Assembly: GCA_039111475.1 (NCBI GenBank)
Contig: JBCCIP010000012.1
Coordinates: forward strand, 1 to 64,000
Reading direction: 5' to 3'
Source of the DNA: JAUIET01 sp039111475
Lineage (GTDB): Bacteria; Pseudomonadota; Gammaproteobacteria; Pseudomonadales; JAUIET01
Length of the DNA: 64,000 nucleotides
Shown here: positions 16,114 through 24,766 of the stretch, piece after piece
Layout of the letters: every line of letters begins with the position of its first letter
Numbering within the stretch: the stretch's first letter is position 1
Program-made: the position numbers and the translations under genes
Notes under the pieces: generated by a model
Seen by the model: only the letters and a program-made list of their open reading frames with translations
Told to the model about the DNA's origin: nothing
Database searches by the model: none

Positions 16114-18090
16114 ATGGCGGGTCACTACAGGACATTTGAGGAATTTCCATCCTCCAGACCCATCACAGAATTGCTGGACAGCGTTGATTTTCCTGCAAAA
16201 CTTCGCGACCTCAGTGAAGCGCAACTGCCGCAACTTGCCGATGAATTGCGCGAATTCCTGCTCTATAGCGTAAGCCAGACTGGCGGCCACTTTGGCGCAG
16301 GGCTTGGTGTAGTAGAGCTGACAATCGCACTCCATTATGTGTTCAACACACCTTATGACCGACTGGTCTGGGACGTAGGCCATCAGACTTACCCCCACAA
16401 AATTCTGACCGGCCGCCGAGAATCCATGGCCAGTATGCGCCAGGGTGGTGGTTTGGCGGGTTTCACCAAACGGGCGGAATCTGAATACGACACCTTCGGT
16501 GTTGGTCATTCCAGTACCAGCATCAGCGCGGCGTTGGGAATGGCACTCGCCGCCAGGCAAAAGCAGGAAAACCGCAAAGTCTGCGCGATTATTGGTGACG
16601 GTGCCATGACTGCCGGAATGGCGTTTGAAGCGCTTAATCACGCCGCACACACGTCAGCAAATATGTTAGTTGTGCTGAATGACAACCAGATGTCAATTTC
16701 GCACAATCAGGGCGGTCTGGCGAATTACTTCGCGAAAATCTGGGCAAGTAAAGCGTATATTTCGCTGCGCGAGGGCAGTAAAAAAGTACTGGCCAATATC
16801 CCGCCCGCAAAAGAGTTTGCCAGACGCACGGAAGAACACATGAAAGGCATGGTGGCGCCGGGCACCATGTTTGAAGAGTTAGGCTTTCATTATATTGGCC
16901 CAATAGACGGCCACGATATCGACAGCCTGGTCACAACGATGCGTAACATGGCCGAATTAGAAGGCCCCCAGTTACTGCACGTGTTTACCCGTAAAGGCCA
17001 GGGATTCGCGCCAGCCGAGATCGATCCTGTCGGCTACCATGCAATTAACAAAATTGAGCCTAAGTCGCTTTGCGAGGACAAAAGCGAACCTCAGCCTTTG
17101 TCTCCTCTAAGCAAGAAAATACCTAAGTATCAAGATGTGTTTGGTCGCTGGTTGTGTGATGCAGCCGCTGAGGATGACCTGCTGATTGGCATTACGCCGG
17201 CTATGTGTGAGGGATCGGGTATGGTCGAGTTTAGCGAACAATTTCCCGATCGCTATCACGATGTGGCAATAGCAGAGCAACACTCGGTAACGCTTGCAGC
17301 CGGTCTAGCTTGCGATGGCATGAAACCGGTTGTCGCTATTTATTCAACATTTTTACAACGTGGTTACGATCAATTGATCCATGATGTTGCGTTGCAAAAC
17401 CTCAACGTAACGTTTTGCCTGGATCGCGCAGGCCTGGTAGGCGAAGACGGCCCAACCCATGCAGGCAGTTTCGATATTAGCTATTTGCGCTGTGTGCCAA
17501 ATATGCTGGTGGCAACACCGTCTGATGAAAACGAAACACGTCTACTGCTCCACACTGCCTACAGCCACCCTGGCCCCGCTGCGGTGCGTTACCCTCGCGG
17601 AGCAGGCGTTGGCGTGGAAATAGAGCCCGGCTTAAACACCATAGAGATTGGCAAAGCCATAGAAAAGCGGCGCGGTCACAGTATAGCCATACTCAATTTC
17701 GGCGCTCTGTTGCACTCTGTAACTCCAGTTGCCGAAAGTCTGGGAGCCACTCTAGTTGATATGCGTTTCGTCAAACCAATGGATGATGCCTTGTTGCTGT
17801 CCTTGAGTGAGGAACACGAACTGCTGGTAACGGTCGAGGAGAATGCGGTCATGGGCGGTGCCGGTAGCGCCGTACTTGAGCTGCTGAACTCGCACAATCA
17901 GCAAACGCCGGTGCTTCAATTGGGTCTACCCGATCGTTACGTTGAACACGGCAATCAATCCTTGATGAGAGCCGAAGTGGGTCTGGACTCAGAAGGCATA
18001 GAAACGTCGATTCGTGTAAAAATGCAAGCATTGAATATCACGCCATTGCGTGCAACCGACAGTGTAAGCTCGCACGCCTTCGCTAAATAA
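16114..18090 (+). CDS. dxs: 1-Deoxy-D-xylulose-5-phosphate synthase
   Basis: A 658-residue TPP enzyme making DXP from pyruvate and glyceraldehyde-3-phosphate, the first step of the MEP isoprenoid pathway. The N-terminal TPP-binding part has GDGAMTAGMAFEAL (about 162) and NDNQMSIS. The catalytic Glu lies in VAIAEQHSVT (about 389), in a transketolase-like pyrimidine domain. The C-terminal transketolase domain is complete. It is about 35 residues longer than the E. coli enzyme, mostly at the two ends. It follows ispA by 99 bp and is convergent with ribA, only 5 bp separating the stops. Confidence 0.95.
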   Translation: MAGHYRTFEEFPSSRPITELLDSVDFPAKLRDLSEAQLPQLADELREFLLYSVSQTGGHFGAGLGVVELTIALHYVFNTPYDRLVWDVGHQTYPHKILTGRRESMASMRQGGGLAGFTKRAESEYDTFGVGHSSTSISAALGMALAARQKQENRKVCAIIGDGAMTAGMAFEALNHAAHTSANMLVVLNDNQMSISHNQGGLANYFAKIWASKAYISLREGSKKVLANIPPAKEFARRTEEHMKGMVAPGTMFEELGFHYIGPIDGHDIDSLVTTMRNMAELEGPQLLHVFTRKGQGFAPAEIDPVGYHAINKIEPKSLCEDKSEPQPLSPLSKKIPKYQDVFGRWLCDAAAEDDLLIGITPAMCEGSGMVEFSEQFPDRYHDVAIAEQHSVTLAAGLACDGMKPVVAIYSTFLQRGYDQLIHDVALQNLNVTFCLDRAGLVGEDGPTHAGSFDISYLRCVPNMLVATPSDENETRLLLHTAYSHPGPAAVRYPRGAGVGVEIEPGLNTIEIGKAIEKRRGHSIAILNFGALLHSVTPVAESLGATLVDMRFVKPMDDALLLSLSEEHELLVTVEENAVMGGAGSAVLELLNSHNQQTPVLQLGLPDRYVEHGNQSLMRAEVGLDSEGIETSIRVKMQALNITPLRATDSVSSHAFAK

Positions 18091-18095
18091 GCGTC

Positions 18096-18686
18096 TTACA
18101 TATCAAACAAGTGGCCGAGCTTTCCTGCTTTGGTAGACAGGTAGCGAGAGTTGTGTGGGTTGTGACCGGTATGCAGATCAAGCCGCTCTGTAACGTTAAT
18201 GCCTATGTCTTCCAGCGCTTTCACTTTGCGCGGGTTATTGGTCATTAAGCGCACAGAAGAGACCCCCAAATGGGCAAACATTGGTTCGCAAATGGTGTAG
18301 CTGCGTTGATCAGCGGCGAAGCCCAACTGCTCATTTGCTTCCACTGTGTCGGCGCCTTTGTCTTGCAGATTGTAGGCCTTGAGTTTGTTCAACAAACCAA
18401 TACCGCGGCCTTCCTGGCGCAGATAAAGCACCATACCTCGTCGCTCGCGCGCGATGCGACGCAGTGCTGTCTCCAGTTGTGGACCACAATCACAGCGCAT
18501 GCTGAACAAGGCATCTCCGGTCAGGCATTCAGAGTGAACCCTGGCCAATACCGCACCGCCATCACTTAAATCACCCATAGACAAAACCACGTGCTCTTTG
18601 CCGGATTCAGCTTCTTCGAAACCGTGTATATCGAACATACCCCAGGGTGTTGGGATTTTCGACGAGGTGATAAAGGAAACAGACAA
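18096..18686 (-). CDS. ribA: GTP cyclohydrolase II
   Basis: A 196-residue enzyme opening GTP to 2,5-diamino-6-ribosylaminopyrimidinone phosphate, the first step of riboflavin synthesis. Zinc ligands Cys54, Cys65 and Cys67 fall at the E. coli numbers, and YLRQEGRGIGL, TNNP and the GTP-contacting segments are intact. The start is a TTG at 18686 with no strong ribosome binding site; no downstream ATG leaves a full protein, since the conserved PTPWG begins at residue 12. It is a stand-alone RibA, not fused to RibB. Confidence 0.9.
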   Translation of the reverse strand: MSVSFITSSKIPTPWGMFDIHGFEEAESGKEHVVLSMGDLSDGGAVLARVHSECLTGDALFSMRCDCGPQLETALRRIARERRGMVLYLRQEGRGIGLLNKLKAYNLQDKGADTVEANEQLGFAADQRSYTICEPMFAHLGVSSVRLMTNNPRKVKALEDIGINVTERLDLHTGHNPHNSRYLSTKAGKLGHLFDM

Positions 18687-18747
18687 GACAGACTCGTGGG
18701 TAAAGAGTGGTAAACAACCACCTATGATAGCAGATAGTGGCCGTGGA

Positions 18748-19392
18748 TTACTTCTCGGACAACATCAGCACACCGTCATTCTCCTCCATTTTGACACGGC
18801 TAAGAAAACTCATACCCAACAGAATTTGCTTGGGAAACGAGCCTTCCAGCACTCCCGCTTGCACATTGTTCACTTGTATTCCAGCAATGCTGACCTTGTC
18901 CAAGCGCACAAACCAGGCCTGTGTAACACCACTTGCCGTGGTCACGCTGCCCTTCTTGCCATTGCGGATATAGTCGATTCCCAGGCGCTCTGCATCATTG
19001 CTGTTCATGGCCACAGATGTGGCGCCAGTATCAACCAGCATGCGCGCACTTCGACCATTGATGCTGCCATTAATGTAATAGGCATTGTTACGGTTTCTGG
19101 CAATGGATACTTGTTTTCGCGATGCCGGTTTGAAGTTTGAGCCAATCCGGGTATTGAGCGCCAAAGACTGAAGCTGACCGTTGATGTCAACCACCGCAAC
19201 ATCGCTATTCGCACGTATCAACTTCACACCTTCAGGGCTGGTTTGCCCGGCGCTCAAAATTCGCTGCTTCCCATCTATGCTCAGCACGGCACGCCCGGAA
19301 AATAATCCATTCACCTGCACCTCTAACGCAAGCACCTGTGGTGTTTTAAGACCAATCAGTAGGGCCCAGCATAGTAGTAAGTACTTACTCAT
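18748..19392 (-). CDS. Retropepsin-like aspartic protease (TIGR02281-type)
   Basis: A 214-residue protein with an N-terminal signal or membrane segment (about 1-22) and a C-terminal clan AA protease domain (about 100-214). The catalytic motif is MLVDTGATSV with Asp121, and the family's later hydrophobic motif is ILLGMSFLSRV. Retropepsins work as dimers with one Asp each. A small beta domain precedes the protease (23-85). The physiological substrate is unknown. The gene is divergent from the PBP1B gene, as I recall in Pseudomonas relatives. Confidence 0.75.
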   Translation of the reverse strand: MSKYLLLCWALLIGLKTPQVLALEVQVNGLFSGRAVLSIDGKQRILSAGQTSPEGVKLIRANSDVAVVDINGQLQSLALNTRIGSNFKPASRKQVSIARNRNNAYYINGSINGRSARMLVDTGATSVAMNSNDAERLGIDYIRNGKKGSVTTASGVTQAWFVRLDKVSIAGIQVNNVQAGVLEGSFPKQILLGMSFLSRVKMEENDGVLMLSEK

Positions 19393-19463
19393 AATGGAGT
19401 TCCTGGAGCACCTAAAGCAGTGCCTCTACAAAGTTTAGCAGGCTGGCTCAAACCCAGTGCTAG

Positions 19464-19489
19464 CGGCAGAAAACTATTGCCGTTTTTTT
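19464..19489 (+). terminator. Weak terminator-like hairpin in the mrcB leader
   Basis: CGGCA and TGCCG form a five-base stem with a nine-base loop, followed at once by seven T. It lies upstream of the mrcB start, so if functional it would attenuate rightward transcripts. The short stem makes this doubtful. Confidence 0.25.
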
Positions 19490-19550
19490 CCATGGCACGG
19501 CTGAGCGAGGCCTGCGATAGTGGTGTTCCCGATAAATTACCGCGACGATT

Positions 19551-21914
19551 TTGGCCACCAAACGCACCCCCCGAAAGACTGCCAGGCGAAACAAAAAAAC
19601 AAGCCGCAGACGCTTCCGACTGTTGCCTTGGCTGGTGCCATTGGTCGTACTGGCAGCAATTATTCTAGTACCGCTATTATTCTGGCTGAACAGTGAAATA
19701 GAACAAAAGTTCAGCAGCCATGAATGGACCATTCCCGCCAAAGTGTATGCTCGCCCATTGGAACTTTACGTTGGCAGCCGGCTAAGCCGTCAAGAGCTAA
19801 AGCAGGAACTGGAGATGCTTGGCTATAAAATAGCCAGCGGCACAGGCAACCCTGGAAGCTATGTGCAGCAACGATCAGGCATTGGATTCCATACGCGCGG
19901 CTTCCAGTTTGGCGACGGTTTCGAACGAGCGCAGCGCGTACAAGCACAATGGTCTGGAAACGAATTAAGCCGGCTGTCAACGGCAGCTGGAGAAACTCTG
20001 GATCTAATCCGTCTAGAGCCACTGCAGATCGGTGGAATCTACCCAGGCCAAAACGAAGATCGCCTGCTGGTTGAATTATCCGATACGCCAAAGGGCATGC
20101 TGGACTGTTTGCTGGCGGTTGAAGACCGCGGGTTTTACCAGCACCCAGGCATATCTCTGCGCGGAATTAGCCGTGCCATGCTGGTTAATCTGCGCCAGGG
20201 GCGTTTCACCCAGGGAGGCAGCACGCTCACGCAGCAACTGGTAAAGAATCTGTTTCTTAGTCAAGACAGAACTCTGTCGCGTAAGCTCGCCGAAATTCCA
20301 ATGGCACTGATGCTGGAGCGCAAAGTCCACAAAGACGACATTCTGCAGATGTTCATCAATGAAGTGTTTCTGGTTCAGGATGGCAATCGTGCTGTGCATG
20401 GCTTTGCACTGGCCAGCCAGTATTTCTTCAACCAGCCTCTTCAGGAACTTTTACCCCACCAGTACGCACTGCTGGTAGGAATGATCAAAGGCCCATCGTA
20501 TTACCATCCAGGGCGCCATCCCGATCGTGCCAAACGTCGTCGCGACCTGGTGCTGAGCATCATGGCTGAACAAGGTATTATGAGTGAGCAGGAGGCGGAA
20601 TATGCCGCGCAACTGCCACTGGGACTGAACATGCGCCCAACCCGCAGTGTGCGACAACCCGCTTACCTCGACCTGGTTCGCAGGCAGTTAAGTGAAGACT
20701 ACCGGCTTGAAGATCTGCAAACCGAAGGCCTGCGAGTATTTACCAACTTCGACCCACTCGTGCAGTTGGCTGCAGAAAAAAGTCTGGAACTGGCCTTTGC
20801 AGACATAGACAAACGTCCGGCGAGGCAAGGAAAAGGTGAACACATCACAGCACCCAGTCTGGACGCTGGCATGCTGGTCAGTGGCAGCACAACGGGTGAC
20901 GTGGTCGCTGTGGTGGGTGGGCGCAGACCTCGATTTGCCGGCTTTAATCGTGCACTGGATGCGCGGCGGCCGATAGGTTCTTTGGTTAAGCCTGCGGTGT
21001 ACCTAACGGCACTGGAACAACCAGACCAATACACGCTAGCCAGCTATATTGATGATGAGCGCTTTGAGTTACCGCAACCAGATGGCAGCGTCTGGGCACC
21101 AGACAATTTTGACCATGAAAGCCACGGCTCAGTGACTTTGCTTGAGGCTCTCAGTCGATCTTACAATCAGGCCAGCGCTGCGCTAGGAATGCAGCTCGGC
21201 ATCCCCGCAGTTCATTCAACCTTGGAAGACCTTGGCGTCACTAGTGACATTCCAGAGCTACCTTCCTTATTCCTGGGAGCGGTAGAGCTCTCAGTAATGG
21301 AAGTTGCCACCATGTATCAAACCATTGCCAGCGGCGGCTTCAATACGCCGCTACGAGCGATTCGCGAGATTCTTGATGCCAAAGGCGAAGCCGTAAAAAC
21401 CTATGGGCTTGAAATAGAGCAAAGAATTGCGCCAGATACCGTACACTTGCTGCAATACGCGCTGCAGGAAACCATGCGCAACGGCACTGGGCGCAGCGCG
21501 TATCATTTCCTGCCGGATACGCTGGCCACTGCGGGCAAAACGGGGACCAGCAATGATCAGCGCGACAGCTGGTTCGCCGGTTTTAGTGGTGACTACTCTG
21601 CCGTAGTATGGATGGGAAATGACGATTATGAGACCACTTCTTTGACGGGAAGTACGGGGGCTCTAAGAGCCTGGTCGTATCTGTTTAGGGCCATCAGCCG
21701 GGAATCGCTGGAATTCTTTCGCCCTACGGGCGTTGTATATGCATGGACTGATCAAACCAGCGGCTTACTCAGCGACGAACATTGCCGCAACGCAGACTAT
21801 CTTCCCTATCTATCCGGCACGGAACCAATTCGCCAAGCGGTCTGCTCAGCACAGGGTCAACACAGACCTAACTGGTTACGCTGGCTATTTGATCGGGTTC
21901 AGGAAAATCGTTAG
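19551..21914 (+). CDS. mrcB: Penicillin-binding protein 1B
   Basis: A 787-residue bifunctional murein synthase. A basic cytoplasmic tail (1-22) precedes one membrane helix (about 24-46). The UB2H-like region is about 60-150. The transglycosylase domain (about 160-340) has EDRGFYQHPG and GGSTLTQQLVKNLF. The transpeptidase has Ser477 (GSLVKP), SYNQ and K663 (GKTGTSND). The usual SxxK spacing holds, although the serine is preceded by IG rather than PG. The start is TTG at 19551, the only plausible initiator in frame, without a clear ribosome binding site. It is followed by a TPR lipoprotein gene. Confidence 0.92.
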   Translation: MATKRTPRKTARRNKKTSRRRFRLLPWLVPLVVLAAIILVPLLFWLNSEIEQKFSSHEWTIPAKVYARPLELYVGSRLSRQELKQELEMLGYKIASGTGNPGSYVQQRSGIGFHTRGFQFGDGFERAQRVQAQWSGNELSRLSTAAGETLDLIRLEPLQIGGIYPGQNEDRLLVELSDTPKGMLDCLLAVEDRGFYQHPGISLRGISRAMLVNLRQGRFTQGGSTLTQQLVKNLFLSQDRTLSRKLAEIPMALMLERKVHKDDILQMFINEVFLVQDGNRAVHGFALASQYFFNQPLQELLPHQYALLVGMIKGPSYYHPGRHPDRAKRRRDLVLSIMAEQGIMSEQEAEYAAQLPLGLNMRPTRSVRQPAYLDLVRRQLSEDYRLEDLQTEGLRVFTNFDPLVQLAAEKSLELAFADIDKRPARQGKGEHITAPSLDAGMLVSGSTTGDVVAVVGGRRPRFAGFNRALDARRPIGSLVKPAVYLTALEQPDQYTLASYIDDERFELPQPDGSVWAPDNFDHESHGSVTLLEALSRSYNQASAALGMQLGIPAVHSTLEDLGVTSDIPELPSLFLGAVELSVMEVATMYQTIASGGFNTPLRAIREILDAKGEAVKTYGLEIEQRIAPDTVHLLQYALQETMRNGTGRSAYHFLPDTLATAGKTGTSNDQRDSWFAGFSGDYSAVVWMGNDDYETTSLTGSTGALRAWSYLFRAISRESLEFFRPTGVVYAWTDQTSGLLSDEHCRNADYLPYLSGTEPIRQAVCSAQGQHRPNWLRWLFDRVQENR

Positions 21915-21948
21915 ATACCCGCACTGCAGGCAATAGAACAAAGGTAAG

Positions 21949-22491
21949 ATGATGAATGCATTTTTCGACACTAGACGTTCGATAAAAACACCGCTGGCGG
22001 CCTGCCTGCTGACGTTTCTCCAGTCGGCATGCACTTACACACCTGTTTACGACGGCCGTAGCGGACCAGAATCAAACTTTCCAGGTGCAAACGAGCGAGC
22101 GGGCCCACCTGATCAGGAAGCCGCTGAAATGAGCGAGCACCAGGTCGAGGGCGCTGACCAACCTACTCGAGTAGCTGTCGTCTCGCCAGACGCCATCAAA
22201 CATAAGCCCGCAGTGAGCAACAAAGACGGTGCCGCGGCAAAACTTCGCTCTCAGGCGACCGACGCCATGGCCGAAGGCCAGACGGCAAGAGCTGAGCGCT
22301 TATTAAATCGAGCTTTACGAATCTCACCGCGCAGCCCGGAAACATACCATCAGCTAGCAAGCATAAAGCTGGAACAAGGTGCCAGTGGCCAGGCATTACA
22401 ACTCGCTAGAAAAGGCCTGAGTCTATGCGACCCTGATAGCAAACTGGCCGAGCAGCTGCAGAGGCTAGCATCACGAGCGAGTGGGTACTAG
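21949..22491 (+). CDS. TPR-containing lipoprotein
   Basis: A 180-residue protein with a signal peptide ending in lipobox LQSAC, a disordered polar linker (about 32-95) and one or two TPR-like helix pairs (about 95-175; AERLLNRALRISPRSPETYHQ). It probably sits on the outer membrane and binds a partner. It lies 34 bp after the PBP1B gene on the same strand, so an accessory role in murein synthesis is a fair guess, as for other TPR lipoproteins beside mrcB. AAGGTAAG lies just before the tandem ATGs. Confidence 0.7.
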   Translation: MMNAFFDTRRSIKTPLAACLLTFLQSACTYTPVYDGRSGPESNFPGANERAGPPDQEAAEMSEHQVEGADQPTRVAVVSPDAIKHKPAVSNKDGAAAKLRSQATDAMAEGQTARAERLLNRALRISPRSPETYHQLASIKLEQGASGQALQLARKGLSLCDPDSKLAEQLQRLASRASGY

Positions 22492-22497
22492 CATCAC

Positions 22498-24000
22498 TTA
22501 CATGTTTTCAACCTGCACGCGATAACATTCGTCTACATCGCTCCAGACAAACTGCAAGATCTGATTAATGAAATTTGGGCGCTCATCGCTTTGATGACTA
22601 ACAAAAAGTATCTGAGTAGAGGTGTCATCAACGATAGCCTGTAGCAAGGCCAACACATGCTGACGATTGCGCTCATCCAGACCAAGGCACGGCTCATCGA
22701 GAATAAGAATATCCGGCTGCTTTACCATAGCTCGCGCAATCAGTACTAAACGCTGCTGGCCATAGGACAAGTGCTCAAACCGTTTGGCCGCCAGGTGTGC
22801 GACACCAACGGCTTCAAGCCAAGCCTGCGCTGAACTGGTTTGCGACCCCGCGGCTGATTCACTAATGCCGATGCTGTCTTGCAGTCCAGACACAACGACG
22901 TCAATCACTAGATAGCCTTTCCCAAACTGTTGCTGCAGGGCGGTACTTACCACACCAAAATGTTGCCTGATTTCCCATACCGACTCACCGCTGCCTTTTA
23001 GCCTTCCGAACAAACTGATTTGCTGGCCAAACGCTTTTGCGTTGTCGCCAGTGAGCATACTCAGCAGGCTGGATTTGCCACAGCCATTGGGCCCGGCGAT
23101 CAACGCATGCTGGCCCGGCCTAAAAGACCAACATAAATCAGCAAAGACGCGTTTTTCACCAAAAGAGCAGCTCGCATTTGCTATCTGAATCAGCGGGTCG
23201 ATCAGAATCTCCTTTGCCGTGGCCAGTTGTTGATGTCGCACGACAAGCGCTGTCTGCAAATTTACCCTGTGTACGTCATGGGCGAGAGCGCCTGCAATTT
23301 GCTGTCGATTTTGAGCGGTGTTCTCACAGCTTAGTACCACGCGTCCTTCACTGATCAGCATCAAGTGACTGACAGAATCAGGCACATCGCTTATCCGAGA
23401 GGTAAGCAACAAAGCCGTGTGTAAACGATCAAACAGCTCGTGCAAAACGGCTTCAAATTCACTCTGGAAGGCTTGATCAAGGCCGGCAAGCGGGTCATCA
23501 AGAATAAGCAAGCGGGTCTGACACAGCGCGGCACCCGCAATTAACACTCTGCGCATTTGTCCAGTGGACAGCTCTCTGAGACCTAGATCGGTGATGCTGC
23601 TGACACCCAGCCGCTGAGTCCAATACCGGTATTCTTCAGCCGCCGGTTCGCCACGGTGTAAATGTTGATGCACAAGCGTACCGCGATCGTAAGCGTCTGC
23701 GCGAACTTCACTGTCATCGAATCGATCATCATGTTCGTGCAGTTCTCGTTGACGTTCAAACGAAACCATTTCGCTCTCTTGTGAGGGGTTAAAGCCCTCT
23801 GCGTAAAGTCGCCTACCCCTGGAAATTGCGTGCCGCCCTAACAATACCCTGGCCAACAATGTCTTTCCGGCGCCATTGTTGCCGAGCACAGCCCATTTCT
23901 GGCCCTCCTCAAGCCGCCATTGATCGCACTCAAACGCCTGATCTCTATGGGCTGGTGTTCTGACCTTGCTTAACGTTACTAATGCCATGGGTTCGTTCAT
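22498..24000 (-). CDS. Double ABC ATPase, ModF/PhrA-like
   Basis: About 500 residues with two ATP-binding-cassette domains and no membrane helix. Walker A motifs are GNNGAGKT and GPNGCGKS, signature motifs ELSTGQ and HLSYGQ, and Walker B LLILDDPLAGLD and ILILDEPCLGLD. This arrangement matches ModF (also called photorepair protein PhrA), tied by neighbourhood to molybdate uptake in enterics; no mod gene lies near here. The first cassette has Asp-Asp instead of Asp-Glu at the Walker B end, so it may hydrolyse poorly. Starts at 24000 or 23988 are both possible; a still longer frame to 24048 is less likely. Confidence 0.75.
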   Translation of the reverse strand: MNEPMALVTLSKVRTPAHRDQAFECDQWRLEEGQKWAVLGNNGAGKTLLARVLLGRHAISRGRRLYAEGFNPSQESEMVSFERQRELHEHDDRFDDSEVRADAYDRGTLVHQHLHRGEPAAEEYRYWTQRLGVSSITDLGLRELSTGQMRRVLIAGAALCQTRLLILDDPLAGLDQAFQSEFEAVLHELFDRLHTALLLTSRISDVPDSVSHLMLISEGRVVLSCENTAQNRQQIAGALAHDVHRVNLQTALVVRHQQLATAKEILIDPLIQIANASCSFGEKRVFADLCWSFRPGQHALIAGPNGCGKSSLLSMLTGDNAKAFGQQISLFGRLKGSGESVWEIRQHFGVVSTALQQQFGKGYLVIDVVVSGLQDSIGISESAAGSQTSSAQAWLEAVGVAHLAAKRFEHLSYGQQRLVLIARAMVKQPDILILDEPCLGLDERNRQHVLALLQAIVDDTSTQILFVSHQSDERPNFINQILQFVWSDVDECYRVQVENM

Positions 24001-24053
24001 TAAAGTTGATAGACTGTTGAGCATCAACAGTGTAAACCACAGAGACAAATTCC

Positions 24054-24749
24054 TTGCTAACGGAATTTAATACGCAACTTGAAAAAGTAGCTCTATACAA
24101 ACCGAAAAAGGTCCGCGGGCGTCGTTATATGGTGCGCGCCGCTGTCACTATGATTTTGCGGCAAAGCAAACAAGCCAATGATGACCCGCAGGTTGATGGT
24201 ATTGAAGTACTGATGATGCGCCGTGCAGAACGTAAGGGCGACCCCTGGTCTGGACACATGTCCTTCCCTGGCGGAAAGATGGAAAGTAAAGACGACAATT
24301 CTTTCGAAGCGTCACTGCGAGAACTGGCCGAAGAAACTGGAATACCCAGACCCGATGACGTGCTGCGTTCAGTCGGCAGGCTATCTGACGTATTGACCCG
24401 CAACCACAGCGGTCGCAAACCAATGGTGGTGACTCCATTTGTTTTCGAGCTGACGGAAGAGGTGGACTTCAGTCCAAATCACGAAGTGGCTGAACTGGTC
24501 TGGATACCACTGGGATTTCTCCGCAATCAAGACCACCGCGAAGTGATGCACTGGGATTTTCGTGGAACGCGGATAAATCTTCCGTGCTACTACTACCAGA
24601 CCCGCAGAATCTGGGGATTGTCGCTAACAATGCTGGATGAAATGATACTGTTGTTTTACGAACAGAAATTCAAGGATACCCATTCCAGACTGCAATTCTC
24701 GCCACGATCGAATTGGTTAATTCGATCACTGGCGAGGTTGAATCGCTAA
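24054..24749 (+). CDS. NUDIX hydrolase, CoA-pyrophosphatase type
   Basis: A 231-residue NUDIX protein. The box reads GGKMESKDD, then SLRELAEETGI; Asp replaces the first consensus Glu, as in CoA diphosphatases (NudL/PCD1). An N-terminal helix and RAAV-like strand precede the box. The likely reaction is cleavage of CoA or derivatives to phosphopantetheine and 3',5'-ADP. The start is TTG at 24054; an ATG at 24129 would remove the N-terminal helix expected in the family. It begins just upstream of, and divergent from, the ModF-like gene. Confidence 0.75.
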   Translation: MLTEFNTQLEKVALYKPKKVRGRRYMVRAAVTMILRQSKQANDDPQVDGIEVLMMRRAERKGDPWSGHMSFPGGKMESKDDNSFEASLRELAEETGIPRPDDVLRSVGRLSDVLTRNHSGRKPMVVTPFVFELTEEVDFSPNHEVAELVWIPLGFLRNQDHREVMHWDFRGTRINLPCYYYQTRRIWGLSLTMLDEMILLFYEQKFKDTHSRLQFSPRSNWLIRSLARLNR

Positions 24750-24766
24750 GCGCAAATAGTCGTTTA